This document shows, piece by piece, positions 22,132 to 32,342 of a DNA stretch of 64,000 bases. The stretch is from Apostichopus japonicus (lineage: Eukaryota > Echinodermata > Holothuroidea > Aspidochirotida > Stichopodidae), in the NCBI RefSeq assembly GCF_037975245.1, contig NC_092567.1, positions 8,614,714 to 8,678,713 of the forward strand, read 5' to 3'. Positions within the stretch are counted from its first letter, which is position 1. The number at the start of each line of letters is the position of its first letter. The position numbers were made by a program, and so were the translations under genes. The notes under the pieces were generated by a model, which worked only from the letters and a program-made list of their open reading frames with translations, was not told the origin of the DNA and made no database searches.

Positions 22132-22245
22132 TATGAACACTTCCATCAAAAACTGGTAACTACAGGTGGAATAGGTGATCCCCTAATAGCTCGCTTCATA
22201 GTTAACCTAATGAAGAGAAAAGAAAGTGATGTGAATGAGATTTAA
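22132..22245 (+). CDS. zeta exon, unit 1, terminal exon of unknown protein
   Basis: Acceptor ...gtcagcttag, then 114 nt to TAA. Reads HFHQKLVTTGGIGDPLIARF and LMKRKESDVNEI-stop. One codon shorter than the 117-nt versions in units 2 and 4, so in frame. The C-terminal KRKESDVNEI is unchanged in units 1, 2 and 4. No domain recognised. Confidence 0.4.
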   Translation, partial: YEHFHQKLVTTGGIGDPLIARFIVNLMKRKESDVNEI

Positions 22246-22859
22246 GTCCTAATTATAGGATATATTTAGAATATCAGTCAGAAATACATAGTCTCTGGCT
22301 AACTACCCTGTATACATGGACAATCACAGAGAAAAAATACAGAGGAAGGAAAGTACACTTCAGTTTCCAATAACCAGGTAAGTGTAAAAAAAAAATAACC
22401 AGTTAAGCATCAAACTTGAACCGGATTGTCCGTTGTTTAGTGGAAGTGGCATATAAAGGTGTGGTGCAGTGATATAAATGAGCTCCCAAAGGAGAGTCCA
22501 ACCTCACACAAACCCAACCATGCATGGTTTGGGCCTGACTGAGAAATGTGTGAGATTTCGCACCACTCTTTCGTATTGAGGACAGAATGTCTTTTGAATT
22601 TCCACTCATTAGGAGATAATTGTATCTAATTTAGTGTGTCAGCTTTGGTGGATGTGTTTTCATGATATTTTTCTTTATTTAATGGCACCAGGCCCCCGGA
22701 GATTGCATTGGCTACATTGACCTAGTTACAACACTCTCGGGGGGGGGGGGTCTCTTTCTAGATTTAAGATCACCAAAGGTTTATAAAGCACCCTGTTTAG
22801 CTGGTCAATAGCCATACAATATGGTTAGTTCTTTCTACAAATTTGGCAGATGAAGACAC

Positions 22860-23000
22860 TTATAACCTCAAAATTTTGAGTCAAAAAGTTTTGAGATGAA
22901 AATGTCCAAATTTTGACTGTTGAGGTGAAAATCTTGAGATAAAAATTCCAAATATTAAGGAAGCAAATTCAAAATTTTCAAATTTGGTGACACTTATATA
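22860..23000. repeat. degenerate short tandem, CTCAAAATTTTGAG type
   Basis: A run of imperfect ~18-20-bp pieces built on aaaattttgag/ctcaaaatttt, present in every unit (32.97, 42.49 and 51.45 kb). A similar AT-rich run lies at 58.8-59.2 kb. Confidence 0.5.
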
Positions 23001-24401
23001 TTTTTTTTAAGCCACAGTACTAAGTCGGTGAAGTTAGATCAGTTTTGAGACCAATTAGATTTCTAAAACCAACTGCAGTGACTGGCTCAGCAATGTTTAA
23101 AAATTAAACAAGCATAAGTGACAATTCTTCATTCACAGCTGTACATACTCAGATTAGTAGGAAGTATTTCCAATTGTGTTCTCTGTTTATAGGGCTGGAC
23201 TTACAAGTGTACTGCAAAGCTCTCCAAATCTTCAGTACTTTCACATAGTTTCTGGAATCTGCTAGCAATTTTGAGCACATGAGGACATGTCAGTAATAGA
23301 AATACTTTATCTGATTTTACACTGTGGAATATATATAAATATCTGAGCCCTAGCCGGGTGCTTCAGAATAGCTCTGTAACATCTCTTCTACTTCCTGTCT
23401 TCTTCTACTAAGTTTAAAACATGTAAATACATGTTAGAGAGAAAAATGTAATTTCTATATAGTATAAATCTAAGCCCTGATGGGAGTCCCTGGGGACTTT
23501 AGCTGAGGCATTTTTACTTTTCAGATATTTAATGTTCTTTGATAGTGATTTTGCAGCCCAAGTGAAGCCAATGGGGTGGGGAGGGGGAAAGTTATAACCA
23601 CCCTTATGGATGCCAGTGCATAAAAGTTTTAATGCCCTCTAAATGTGTTTATTTTAAAAAGTATTTAGCTCTCAAATATGCAAGGAAGAAATGTTATCAT
23701 GACATGATATTGATAAAGAGTGGCAGGGGAATTTAAATTCCTTAACCATGCCTGCTAGCCATATGTTTGGTGAATAAAGTCACAACAACCAGATTAACTT
23801 AATTCTTACCATTCCTATGTAACTCTGTGCATCAAGAAGTGTAGGATACTGAAAGAAGCTTGATAGATGCATACAGACCTAATCTGTTTGACCCCAAAAT
23901 ATGGAGAATAACATTTTTCAGGGCCAAAAACCGGGAGAATAAGGGAAAATAGGGAGGTTGGTCATTTTCAACTGAAATTATATAAATACTCCTAAATAAA
24001 TAGTCTACAGTACCGCTCATGTATAACTGGACATGTGTACGCGCACAGGATCGTATAAACAAGTACAATCGCGTATAAAATCGTTGACAAACAAATTGCC
24101 GCGTAGACACCTTGTATAATCCCTGTACGAGTTTATACGCAGGTTATGCTATTGTGCTCAATGGATAGGGGTTAAAGTCGCCGAAAGAATTAGTGAGATG
24201 TTTGAAACAGCCGTTTCTTAAATCGTAGTTTAAGACGTGATATTCACCTAGCATCGAAGAGGACGCAGGTAAAGTGTGTGCCGGCATAGAACTTAACTGT
24301 TTTTTTTTTGTCGTACACAAGTAGCCTACATGCGAACTGCACACATTCGGTACGCCGCATGTACAAACAAGTGACAACTTGTGTTTATTAAACTTGTGCA
24401 G

Positions 24402-24590
24402 ACGCGTATCCAGGGGGGGGGCGTTGGGGGCGCGCGCCCCCGGGTAAGAAAGAGAGGAGAGAAAAAAAGAGAGAATAAAAAAGGAAAAAAAAGAGGGGGA
24501 AAAAGAGAGAAAAAAGGAGAAAAGGAGGGAACAGAAGAAAAACGCCAAAGACACCGGGAAGAGAGAGAGGAACAGTGACATAATTACAGC
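24402..24590. mobile_element. left end of a CAGRCGCGTATCCAGG element with purine-rich tract, unit 1
   Basis: Begins cagacgcgtatccaggggggggcg, then gcgcgcgcccccgggtaag and a ~120-nt A/G-only tract (gagaaaaaaagagag and so on). Same structure in unit 2 (34502), unit 3 (44024) and, diverged, at 59481. Only the left terminus is seen; no matching right end or target duplication was found. The Leu/Phe-rich frames on the other strand are artefacts of the purine tract. Confidence 0.5.
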
Positions 24591-26067
24591 GCTGATCCAT
24601 ATTATATACAGTACACAGGGTAGCCAGTGGCGTATTAAGGATTTCGGAAGGGGCATGCGCCTCGGCCTACCCCTTACACCGACAACTCCAATTTTGACGT
24701 TTCCATTTTCCCTCTCTCACTAATGTATATACTCTATATGGTATATCATATTACCCACGTGTGTGTATGGACGCCTTAAACAGTTGTACAATTGTGCTAT
24801 GAAAAAAACTGTGGCTGGTCTCGAACTCGACCGAGTCGTTGGGGAACATGGCGCATTTCGGTATTAGACCAGAATCGATATGCGAACTGCACTATACATG
24901 TGTTCTTCGATGCAACACTGCCATCCACAGATAAAATGTAATACACTCCAACCTGAATGCTAATTGTTACCCCAAATCTAGTACCGTAACTCGTACAATT
25001 AATCTAAAAATAAATTTTGCATGAGATTTGAGAATTGAGCACATTTCCTGTGAATATCATGTAGTTGACCCAAAGGCGTATCATTGCCGTGGCGGAGGGG
25101 GGGGGGGCTGACGCACCCATCACTTCTTGAGATTGTTCCCATCTGCATGAAAATGTGCGCCTCACAACCCTACGCCCACCCCTCTTATCGCTTCCCGATG
25201 ACATGCTATACAATACGAGAATTATTACTGTTTACATTGTTAGGCGTGACTTCTCCTAAAGACATTTGAAATGACGAGATGAAAGTATTTTGGTATTTCA
25301 ACATTAATCAGAAAATTTCTAAATTATACACTTGGATAAAAGTCGGGGGAGGGGTGGGAGGGGGCAATGTTCTATTCAGCTGAGAAGAAGGCCACTGCTA
25401 CGAGTGTACACCCCTACCGGCCCGCTCCAATCCCCCCCTTACGACTTTACAAAAACATTGTTCATAGGCAAAACTGCATGGTGTATGGAGCCAATTTTAG
25501 ACCTAATTGGTGGTCTAATTATGCCTCGGGGTGCACCAGTTAACATCAATTTTCAAAAAGAATTCAGGGACGGGGCTACTGAGATTTGCCTTCAACAAGC
25601 CAACGACCACACCTCCGCCATTTTTAAATTCTATGGCCTTTTCATAATAGTGCAGGACCTACCTGAGTCAGTTGGGATTTGCTACCCCCCCCCCCCTTTG
25701 AAATCCTATATTAAAATGGGGGTTGAAAAGGGGTCCCATTCTCCTAGTCCTGCAAACCGATTTCAAGTAGTAGATAACCTATGCATCTGCCATTAAAATG
25801 TGGTACATGGCTACATGAAGGTAACATGCTACAGTATACTATTTACCTCTTTGCAAATACAAATACTAGTCATTGTTCTTAGTACATTTTGTTAGTTCTA
25901 CACAATGAAACAATTTGAATCAAAAAAATATTTGATGTTATTTATAGAACTAGTTAGGCAAGATGTCCTTACGTACATATGGCCTGTAGATTTGATCACA
26001 AGTATGCAACACAACCCATTACAATTTCACAAACTGACTGTTGAGAAATTATTATGTAAAAACTCAC

Positions 26068-26178
26068 CAAAATCTCCGCCACAAAGGAAGTTATGTCATC
26101 AGTGATGTGTTCCCACTTGCTTTTTTCTTTCATTTTCTTGGAGGAAATGTACCAAAGAAATGTTGAAAATGGTATCAC
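26068..26178 (-). CDS. minus-strand 111-nt exon, unit 2
   Basis: Same splice sites and 37-codon length as unit 1, one residue changed (FLWYIS for FLRYIS). Donor is ttttg|GTGAGTT. Confidence 0.45.
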
Positions 26179-26480
26179 CTGGAGGTTAAAGAAAAATATA
26201 AAATAACTCAACTTTCCATTCACTAGATTTATCAAGATCAACGTCTTCCCTTGTTTCTTATTAAAAAGTATATATGAATATTTTATATAGCTGTAATATC
26301 AGGGCAGCATATATATTGTTTTATATTTCTGTTTTTATTTTTGGGTATGTTGGACTGACATACAGATAGCTAACAGCACAGGACTAATATCATTATTAAA
26401 AGCACCTTTGCCTTTATCTTAAAGCTGCTCTTTAGGAATATGTTTTGCATCTGAGGTAATAAATACAGACAGTTATTTAC

Positions 26481-26615
26481 AACACTTGAAGTGGTATCTG
26501 ATCGACTCCATGTTACGGTCTATGAGTTGTGAACCCCCCCCCCCCCCCAATAAAAGACATATTTGGAAAATTGCTAGAATATTTCTAACAAATTTGTGAG
26601 CTATCTTCCATAGTA
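26481..26615 (-). CDS. minus-strand exon with glycine run, unit 2
   Basis: 135 nt, one codon shorter than units 1 and 3 through the poly-G tract; frame kept. Reads FVRNILAIFQ and IDRNMESIRYHFKC. Confidence 0.35.
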
Positions 26616-27671
26616 CTGCAACAGAAAATATATGTAGAAAGCACATGTGCTGGAGTTTCCTGGAAATATCTCTTAAACGGCCAGTATTATAACTGAAGTG
26701 CAAATAATGTACATCTTAAACAGAACACATTAAGAGAATCCTTCAACACTGTTGACCAATGGCTAAGAATGGAATTCTGAATTACTTTGGTTTTTACTCT
26801 GAGGACATGCATATGGTCCAGACGGTTCATGCATGTTTTTTTATTACTGACTGAAAACAACATATCCACACATTACAGTAAACCCACTAAAGACTTCCAT
26901 TTGTAATCCCTTAGTATATAGCTCATGGACAAATGACATAAAACCTAGATTATCTTCAGATTTAAATTTCACATCAATTTTATTGGGTTTTAGATGTACT
27001 GAGAGGGGAAGGGTAAGAAAGGTTAGGATGGAAACAGAGAAATGATTCCTGTTAGTCATTCTACATGGTTCTAACTTAGTGTGGGTATGGTTCTAACTTA
27101 GTTTGTGTATGGGTCTCATTTTGTGTGCAGTGACTATATTTAATTGTTAGGGCACATGCACTTATGAATTAAATTGATTGTTTATGAGCCTGCCATACAT
27201 TTTACTGGCTATTATTTGTGGAAGTTAGGCTGACAATCCAGAGGAGTCTGGCTGCGCTGTTAAGACTGATTACTACCCTTACCTGCCACCCAACACTATG
27301 ACACACTGATAAATTAGAAGGGATCAAGTCATCTGAATATTTTGTTCCTTAATTTATGATGAATACACAAAACAAAATATGGACCCAGTACACTAAGCAC
27401 ATACACCTCTTTGTGTACTTTTACACAATGGTAAGCAATACAATGTATGACATGCATTGCCTCATATATGGTGTATGTAAGTTAGACTGAAGCCATTATC
27501 TTCTTCCCTAGGCCCTTAGGGAGTTTGCTGATCAAGCAAGATTCAAAACAATTACTGTTCCACCAGGATTAGGCAGTAACAAAATCACTTTCTACTTCAG
27601 AATCAAATCTAATTATAACTACAACCCAGCTTACCAGTCCTGCTATACTCTAAGTATACACTAATCATTAC

Positions 27672-27757
27672 CATCAGCATATTGTAAACCATTCTGTGCA
27701 AGATCCACATCATGTGACCCCCAAAGATCGTCTCAAGAAAGATTAATCCACATTTAC
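27672..27757 (-). other. conserved splice-like block, unit 2
   Basis: 86 nt between ctcattag and gatg|gtaatg on the minus strand; see the unit 1 block at 15610 for the two competing frames. Confidence 0.25.
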
Positions 27758-28112
27758 CTAATGAGGAGATAAAGACAAAGACAATAAGAAACATATCTGA
27801 ACTAGATGTTTAATGCAAACGATAAAATCCCTTGTTTTTGAGTTTGCCTTTATAATATTTACTCAACAGTTATTCCATTGCTCACAGATACACAAGCTTA
27901 TGCTAAAATGACTCAATAATTGCAAGTTCATTCATTTTATTGCAAGGCACTTTTATTTTAAAGTTGAATAATTTTTGGAAATTTATCCATAAAGAAAACA
28001 AAAGGCAACACTTGGTAACATGTTTGCAACCCTATGGATTAGACTAACTTGGTCAGCACACTTTCTAATTAGGTACTTTTAACGTTGTTTGGTGCAGCAG
28101 GCCAATGAAGTT

Positions 28113-29307
28113 GTTCATCTTTGGGGCCATTCTCTGGAAAATGAAACTGGCATGAAAAGACTAAAGTGTTCATCAGGACCAGTTGCTATACTTTTTGTTT
28201 TAGAGGGATTCCTCAAGTTTTCTGTTTCATATTTTTTTCATTAAAATTACAACCATAACATACTAATTTGCATAAATTTGCATTATTGTAAGTTTTAGCC
28301 AAAATTTGTAGTTTTTAACTGTATATTTGTTTTTTCTACATCAGTATCTAGAAATAATATTTCAGTTATCAACTATCACATGGAGGCAGTTATACATGGG
28401 TTCATTTATTTCATTCCTAAAGCAGAGGTTCCTGATATTCAATTCTTTGTTAATAATGGGTGCTAATTAGCATAATTTTGATGTCACACACGTGACCAAA
28501 ATAACGCAAAAGTTTTCGTAAAAAGTAACTGATGTGCCTTATGATGTCCACACTTGATATGCAACCGTTCTTGGTACAGACTGTTAGTTTTGCAAAATAT
28601 CCAGTCAAATAATTATTCTTACGATTAACTAATAGCCTCTAATTAGTCATCACACACGTGACCGATGGTCACGTGTGTGACATTTATCAATGGAAATGCA
28701 GAATGTCACACACATGACCAAACAATGTCACACACGTGACCCTCCAAATCATGGCAGTAAAACTGTCTTAAAGTAATTCCTATGGCATATCAACATTAGT
28801 GCTGTTCTTTGGTCATTACTAGAGTCACATTTGCACTGCAAAAATTGCATACTATGGACAGAAAATTCAGAATGTCACACACGTGACCCAACAATGTCAC
28901 ACACATGACCGGATTTTTTTAGCTTATGTAGTATTATGCTAATTTTAAAAAGTGAAATATTGAGGTGAAATGTCTTGTTAGAATAGAAACACATTAAGGG
29001 AGAAACATGAGAAAGAAGGGTTAACCAGCCCTGTTAGAAACTGAGGAATTTGCCAATGTTTTTTTTGTGCAAAAAAGCCAGTATCATTTCACGTCACACA
29101 CGTGACCGACCTTTATATAAACTCTGCCAGCACATGAATGTTCTGTATTTGGCTAAGCTATATGGTTTTGTAAAAGAGACCCCTAGTGCATATTTAAGTA
29201 CTACAATCAACCCAACTTCTTTACCTAAAAGTAGTTACTTAGTGGTAAAGTGCAAATCTCCCCATTTTTCGTCACACACGTGACCGAGAATGGCCCTTTG
29301 TATGAAC
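28113..29307. mobile_element. 1.2-kb element with repeated CACGTG motifs
   Basis: Absent from unit 1 and unit 4 (site ~16050 and ~47768: aagttgttcccaaatttc), so it is an insertion. Ends are imperfect 22-bp inverted repeats: gttcatctttggggccattc at the left and gaatggccctttgtatgaac at the right. Inside, the phrase GTCACACACGTGACC or close variants occurs nine times; CACGTG cores lie at 28489, 28655, 28670, 28733, 28880, 29099 and 29277, and CACATG variants near 28711 and 28902. No open frame of note. Target duplication not resolved. Superfamily unknown. Confidence 0.7.
28655..28675. promoter_or_regulatory. inverted pair of E-box/CACGTG sites
   Basis: cacacacgtgaccgatggtc and acgtgtgtga form a perfect inverted pair around GAT. 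CACGTG is the binding core of bHLH factors of the MYC/MAX/USF kind; whether anything binds here is unknown. Confidence 0.3.
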
Positions 29308-29892
29308 ACCAAATTTCTAATTCTATTACTTTGAAGTCAAGCAAAGTTAGGCCTAATTACTGGTCTAGATTGCTTTTTTCAAACTATCGGTATACAAGTG
29401 TGAAGCAGAAGCTGCTCTATTACATAAATGTTAGTGTTTTGCTTTCACAACTTTCCCAGTAACTTCATTTCCAACTTTGCCAATATACAGCAACATGATG
29501 CACCCCCCCCCCCCCACCCAAACACACTCTTATAACATAATTACTGAATTACACACTAACTTTAAGAACAGAAACATAATTCAAATGCATTAAGGATTTC
29601 AGATGACATAACATGCTGAATCCTACAAGAACTTGTCATATTGTGTTGTACGATCTTCTGTGGTAGAATCATAAACTGTTGCTTGTCACAGTGCAATACT
29701 CAATACCTATCATTATCCTTGACAACTATTTAATATGATGGGATGGGTGGACCTTGCCATAAATTACATAATATCCACTCAACCTGGAGACGGTGACAAT
29801 AGAAAGCTTTTATTAGCATTATATGCCCACACAGGAATGAAACGGTTACATAATGAAACAATGGATGTCTAATGACCATTAAAATTGGTCAG

Positions 29893-30005
29893 ATTTGAAA
29901 GATTAGAGATGTACTTGGCATCAGAATTTCATCTTCTTGAAACCTACAGTTATGGTAAAATTTGTAGAGATGATGCTACAATTAGAGAAACACTGAATAA
30001 AAGAG
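29893..30005 (+). CDS. alpha exon, unit 2
   Basis: 113 nt with the same boundaries as unit 1. Reads FERLEMYLASEFHLLETYSY and ICRDDATIRETLNKR. Changes from unit 1 (S to Y, P to L, N to T and S, T to K) leave the frame open. Confidence 0.45.
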
Positions 30006-30082
30006 GTCTCACAAAATCCCTAAGACACAACCTTTAGCAGTGTTCTAACTAGATTGTTCATATGTTATGTCTTGTTTTGCAG

Positions 30083-30227
30083 TGATTGCAATTGATGGGG
30101 GTTGGGTGCTGGATGATAGACTTTCCGGTGGGGAAATTTCCCTTGAGGGATCATCTGATATGTCATGGAGTAAAAATATCCAATTAAAAACTTGTATTCT
30201 CATGGAGGAGGGGGAGGGGTGGGTGGG
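30083..30227 (+). CDS. beta exon, unit 2
   Basis: 145 nt; acceptor cttgttttgcag, donor gtggg|gtaag. Reads IAIDGGWVLDDRLSGGEISL and SKNIQLKTCILMEEGEGWV. Nine nucleotides shorter than unit 1 at the glycine segment. Confidence 0.55.
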
Positions 30228-31050
30228 GTAAGAATCAGGTGGTGGACCATACAATCATTACCCTGCTCATGTAAACTGTACACATTTCTTCCAAGAGCTG
30301 TAATCCCGAATTGAAACTGGTAAATCCCTAAATAGGCTGATCTCAGTACTGAATAATTCCAGTTTACCTGATGATGAGAAAAAACAAAATACATTTGGTC
30401 ATCAGTTATAATTCATGTAAAATGTCATCACCCAGTCGGCAAGTAGCAGAATTATATCTGTAACATTGTCAAACACAGAACACCACTACTATAAACATAT
30501 GGTATGCTACTGTAGTTTCAAAATAAATCACTCAGTTATAATTATAATAACAATGTAAAGAAACTAATGCAACTAGAATACAAATATAAAGACTGTACAA
30601 GATGAGTTCAAGGTCTTATAATGCTTCCCAAAGTGTATACATCTCACCTAATACCAAACTAATTGAAATATAGAGAAACATAAATTTGAAACTGAGACAA
30701 GCATTGAATCTTCAATACAAACTTTAAGCAATACCACTAGCAATCCAGTCTGGTTAATATTCATTTGAGAAACAAGAGTTATAACAAAGCCACCCTGCAA
30801 AGAATTGGAGCATGAAGAAAACATGATGAAGGATGCTGGTCACAAAATTGAGGAACCATTGGTTCACTGTACTGTCTATAGGTTGATGAATTTGTAGGAT
30901 TTCTGAAATGATGACATTGTACTATATATAATTGATTGAGTTAAAGTTCATATTTTTCTATCTGCAGACTTTGACATATACTGTTATTTCATAACATGTT
31001 GTTCTGTGCAGTCCTGGTGTGATAGGGTGAGGGTTGGGTGGAGGCTACAG

Positions 31051-31329
31051 TTGTACGTCAGCTAAGTGCCCAGTGAAATATGTGATAAAGAATGCTATAC
31101 TTTTAACTTTGGATAAACAAAGACTTAAAAAAAGTGGATCTGGTGACACAACTGTGCATGGAACTGTGCCTGGCTCTCAATGTTACTGGTTTTGTATACA
31201 CCTTACTTGAATAATGCTTCTTTAGCCTCACAAGATGTGATTGTGAATCTTAGAACTGGTGTGCGACAGTTTATCAGGAGTTTGGAGAAAAATAACAAAG
31301 AAGTAAAGGAGATACAAACCCAACCATAA
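31051..31329 (+). pseudogene. decayed gamma block, unit 2
   Basis: Starts in the phase left by beta if the acceptor gaggctacag is used (TSAKCPVKYVIKN). Runs through SGSGDTTVHGTVPGSQ, then stops at TGA after FCIHLT; lacks 4 nt relative to units 3 and 4. Confidence 0.5.
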
Positions 31330-31865
31330 TCTTCAGCTGATATGATATAGACATCTTTGAGATGAATACCAAAGGTGGAGGTGATTTGCATTTTAATGTT
31401 CAATTATATTTCAAATCATATTTCTAATATGTAAGCAAATGCTTAAAACAGTCATCTCTACTGTACTACAGTCAATAAACATCATAACAAAAAAGTACAT
31501 TAAAGTTCAAGATTATATCCATAGTTGTGTGACCTTTGTGTGATCTACAGTACCTAAATTAATCAAGGTTGTTTGTTTGTTTGATGCAGTGTTCATTACA
31601 AATACTTCTAACACATAGCTCAGCAATGCAGACTGAGTTGACTTCTTTAATGTTTTTACATCATTATAGAATATCTAAAATGGTATTTCGAGTTTTTGAT
31701 TTAATCTGAAGATAATAAATACTTAAACAGAAGACATATTTGTAGGTAACCCAAACTACTTTAATACAAACCAACAAGTTGTCTTCTAGTCTTACCATAC
31801 TGGGAGTGCCAGGAGTTCTAGAAGACTTTATGCATTTGAGTCTCAGGAGGCAATTTTTATTTCAG

Positions 31866-31998
31866 TTTGGCAAATGGTAAAATGTACCAGAGGGTGATTA
31901 GGCAGCTATTGTGTCATGGCAAGCTCATTACAAACAGACCAATTACTGGATTACTCCAGCAAGAATCCGATCATTTTAATGTCCTTACTTGGGATTAA
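31866..31998 (+). CDS. delta block, unit 2
   Basis: Acceptor tttttatttcag; one nucleotide plus 43 codons to TAA. Reads GKMYQRVIRQLLCHGKLITN, GLLQQESDHFNVLTWD. Stop at the same place as in unit 0. In unit 4 a TAG interrupts it early; in units 1 and 3 indels break it. Confidence 0.35.
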
Positions 31999-32054
31999 TT
32001 CTGTCAGTTGTATTTTGAGTGGATGAGTTAAAACTTGATATAAAATTCATTTAG

Positions 32055-32161
32055 TGAGAGTGAATGGAGATAAAAGAGTATTCCTTGATCTGCGATGCTA
32101 TCCAAAAAACCTACCAGAGGTTGTTGAAACATTACTATCACTGTTCTATACTAACCATTAA
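32055..32161 (+). CDS. epsilon block, unit 2
   Basis: After an acceptor-like aaattcatttag the frame reads RVNGDKRVFLDLRCYPKNLP and EVVETLLSLFYTNH to a stop. The text is strongly protein-like. Unit 4 has the same frame with one TAA (YPstopNLP) and unit 0 has a stop and a lost Gly; unit 1 retains only the 3' part. A second frame through the same DNA runs into zeta and is open too in units 2 and 4, so the reading is not settled. Confidence 0.3.
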
Positions 32162-32225
32162 TGTGATTACCATCACATGGAAGAAATATCAGATGATGAA
32201 CCATTCATTGTCCTTGTCAGCACAG

Positions 32226-32342
32226 TATGAACATGACTTCCATCGGGAACTGGTAACTGCAGGTGGAATAGGTGATACCTTAGTAGCTCGCTTCAAAATT
32301 ACCCTAATGAAGAGAAAAGAAAGTGATGTGAATGAGATTTAA
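32226..32342 (+). CDS. zeta exon, unit 2, terminal exon
   Basis: Acceptor ttgtcagcacag, 38 codons and TAA, phase 0. Reads YEHDFHRELVTAGGIGDTLV, ARFKITLMKRKESDVNEI. The acceptor and both ends agree with unit 4. Confidence 0.45.
   Translation, partial: YEHDFHRELVTAGGIGDTLVARFKITLMKRKESDVNEI

Larger units (their letters stand above)
12556..25005. repeat. tandem unit 1 (~12.45 kb)
   Basis: First of four head-to-tail units, anchored on tttgagaattgagcac at ~12570, 25026, 35127 and 44649. It is longer than the others because it carries two private insertions: the 361-bp MITE at 12862 and the 3289-bp palindrome at 16438. Both sites are empty in the other units. Candidate exons: minus 13965-14075 and 14418-14555; plus 19935-20047, 20131-20284 and 22132-22245. 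Stretches between them show no supported gene. Confidence 0.93.

Noticed and set aside
24388-24656. Leu/Phe/Ser-rich frames on the minus strand (also 34.4, 44.0, 59.5 kb)
   Set aside because: Direct product of an A/G-only tract; no protein signal beyond composition.
24800-24870. tRNA gene (ggtctcgaactcg resembles a B-box)
   Set aside because: No acceptor stem or A-box at the right distance; the phrase belongs to the repeat.
25332-25796. 154-codon open frame repeated in units 2-4
   Set aside because: It runs through G- and C-runs, is broken in unit 1 and in the 57.6-kb copy, has no splice context and no recognisable motif; treated as repeat DNA.
27672-27757. LRR-like exon (DLAQNGLQYADG) on the minus strand
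   Set aside because: A stop lies just inside the likely acceptor in that frame, unit 3 lacks the donor and unit 4 has a deletion; kept only as a conserved block.
28480-29282. CRISPR-like array
   Set aside because: Motifs are 15 bp, irregularly spaced and partly inverted, inside a eukaryotic transposon; no spacers of constant length and no cas genes.
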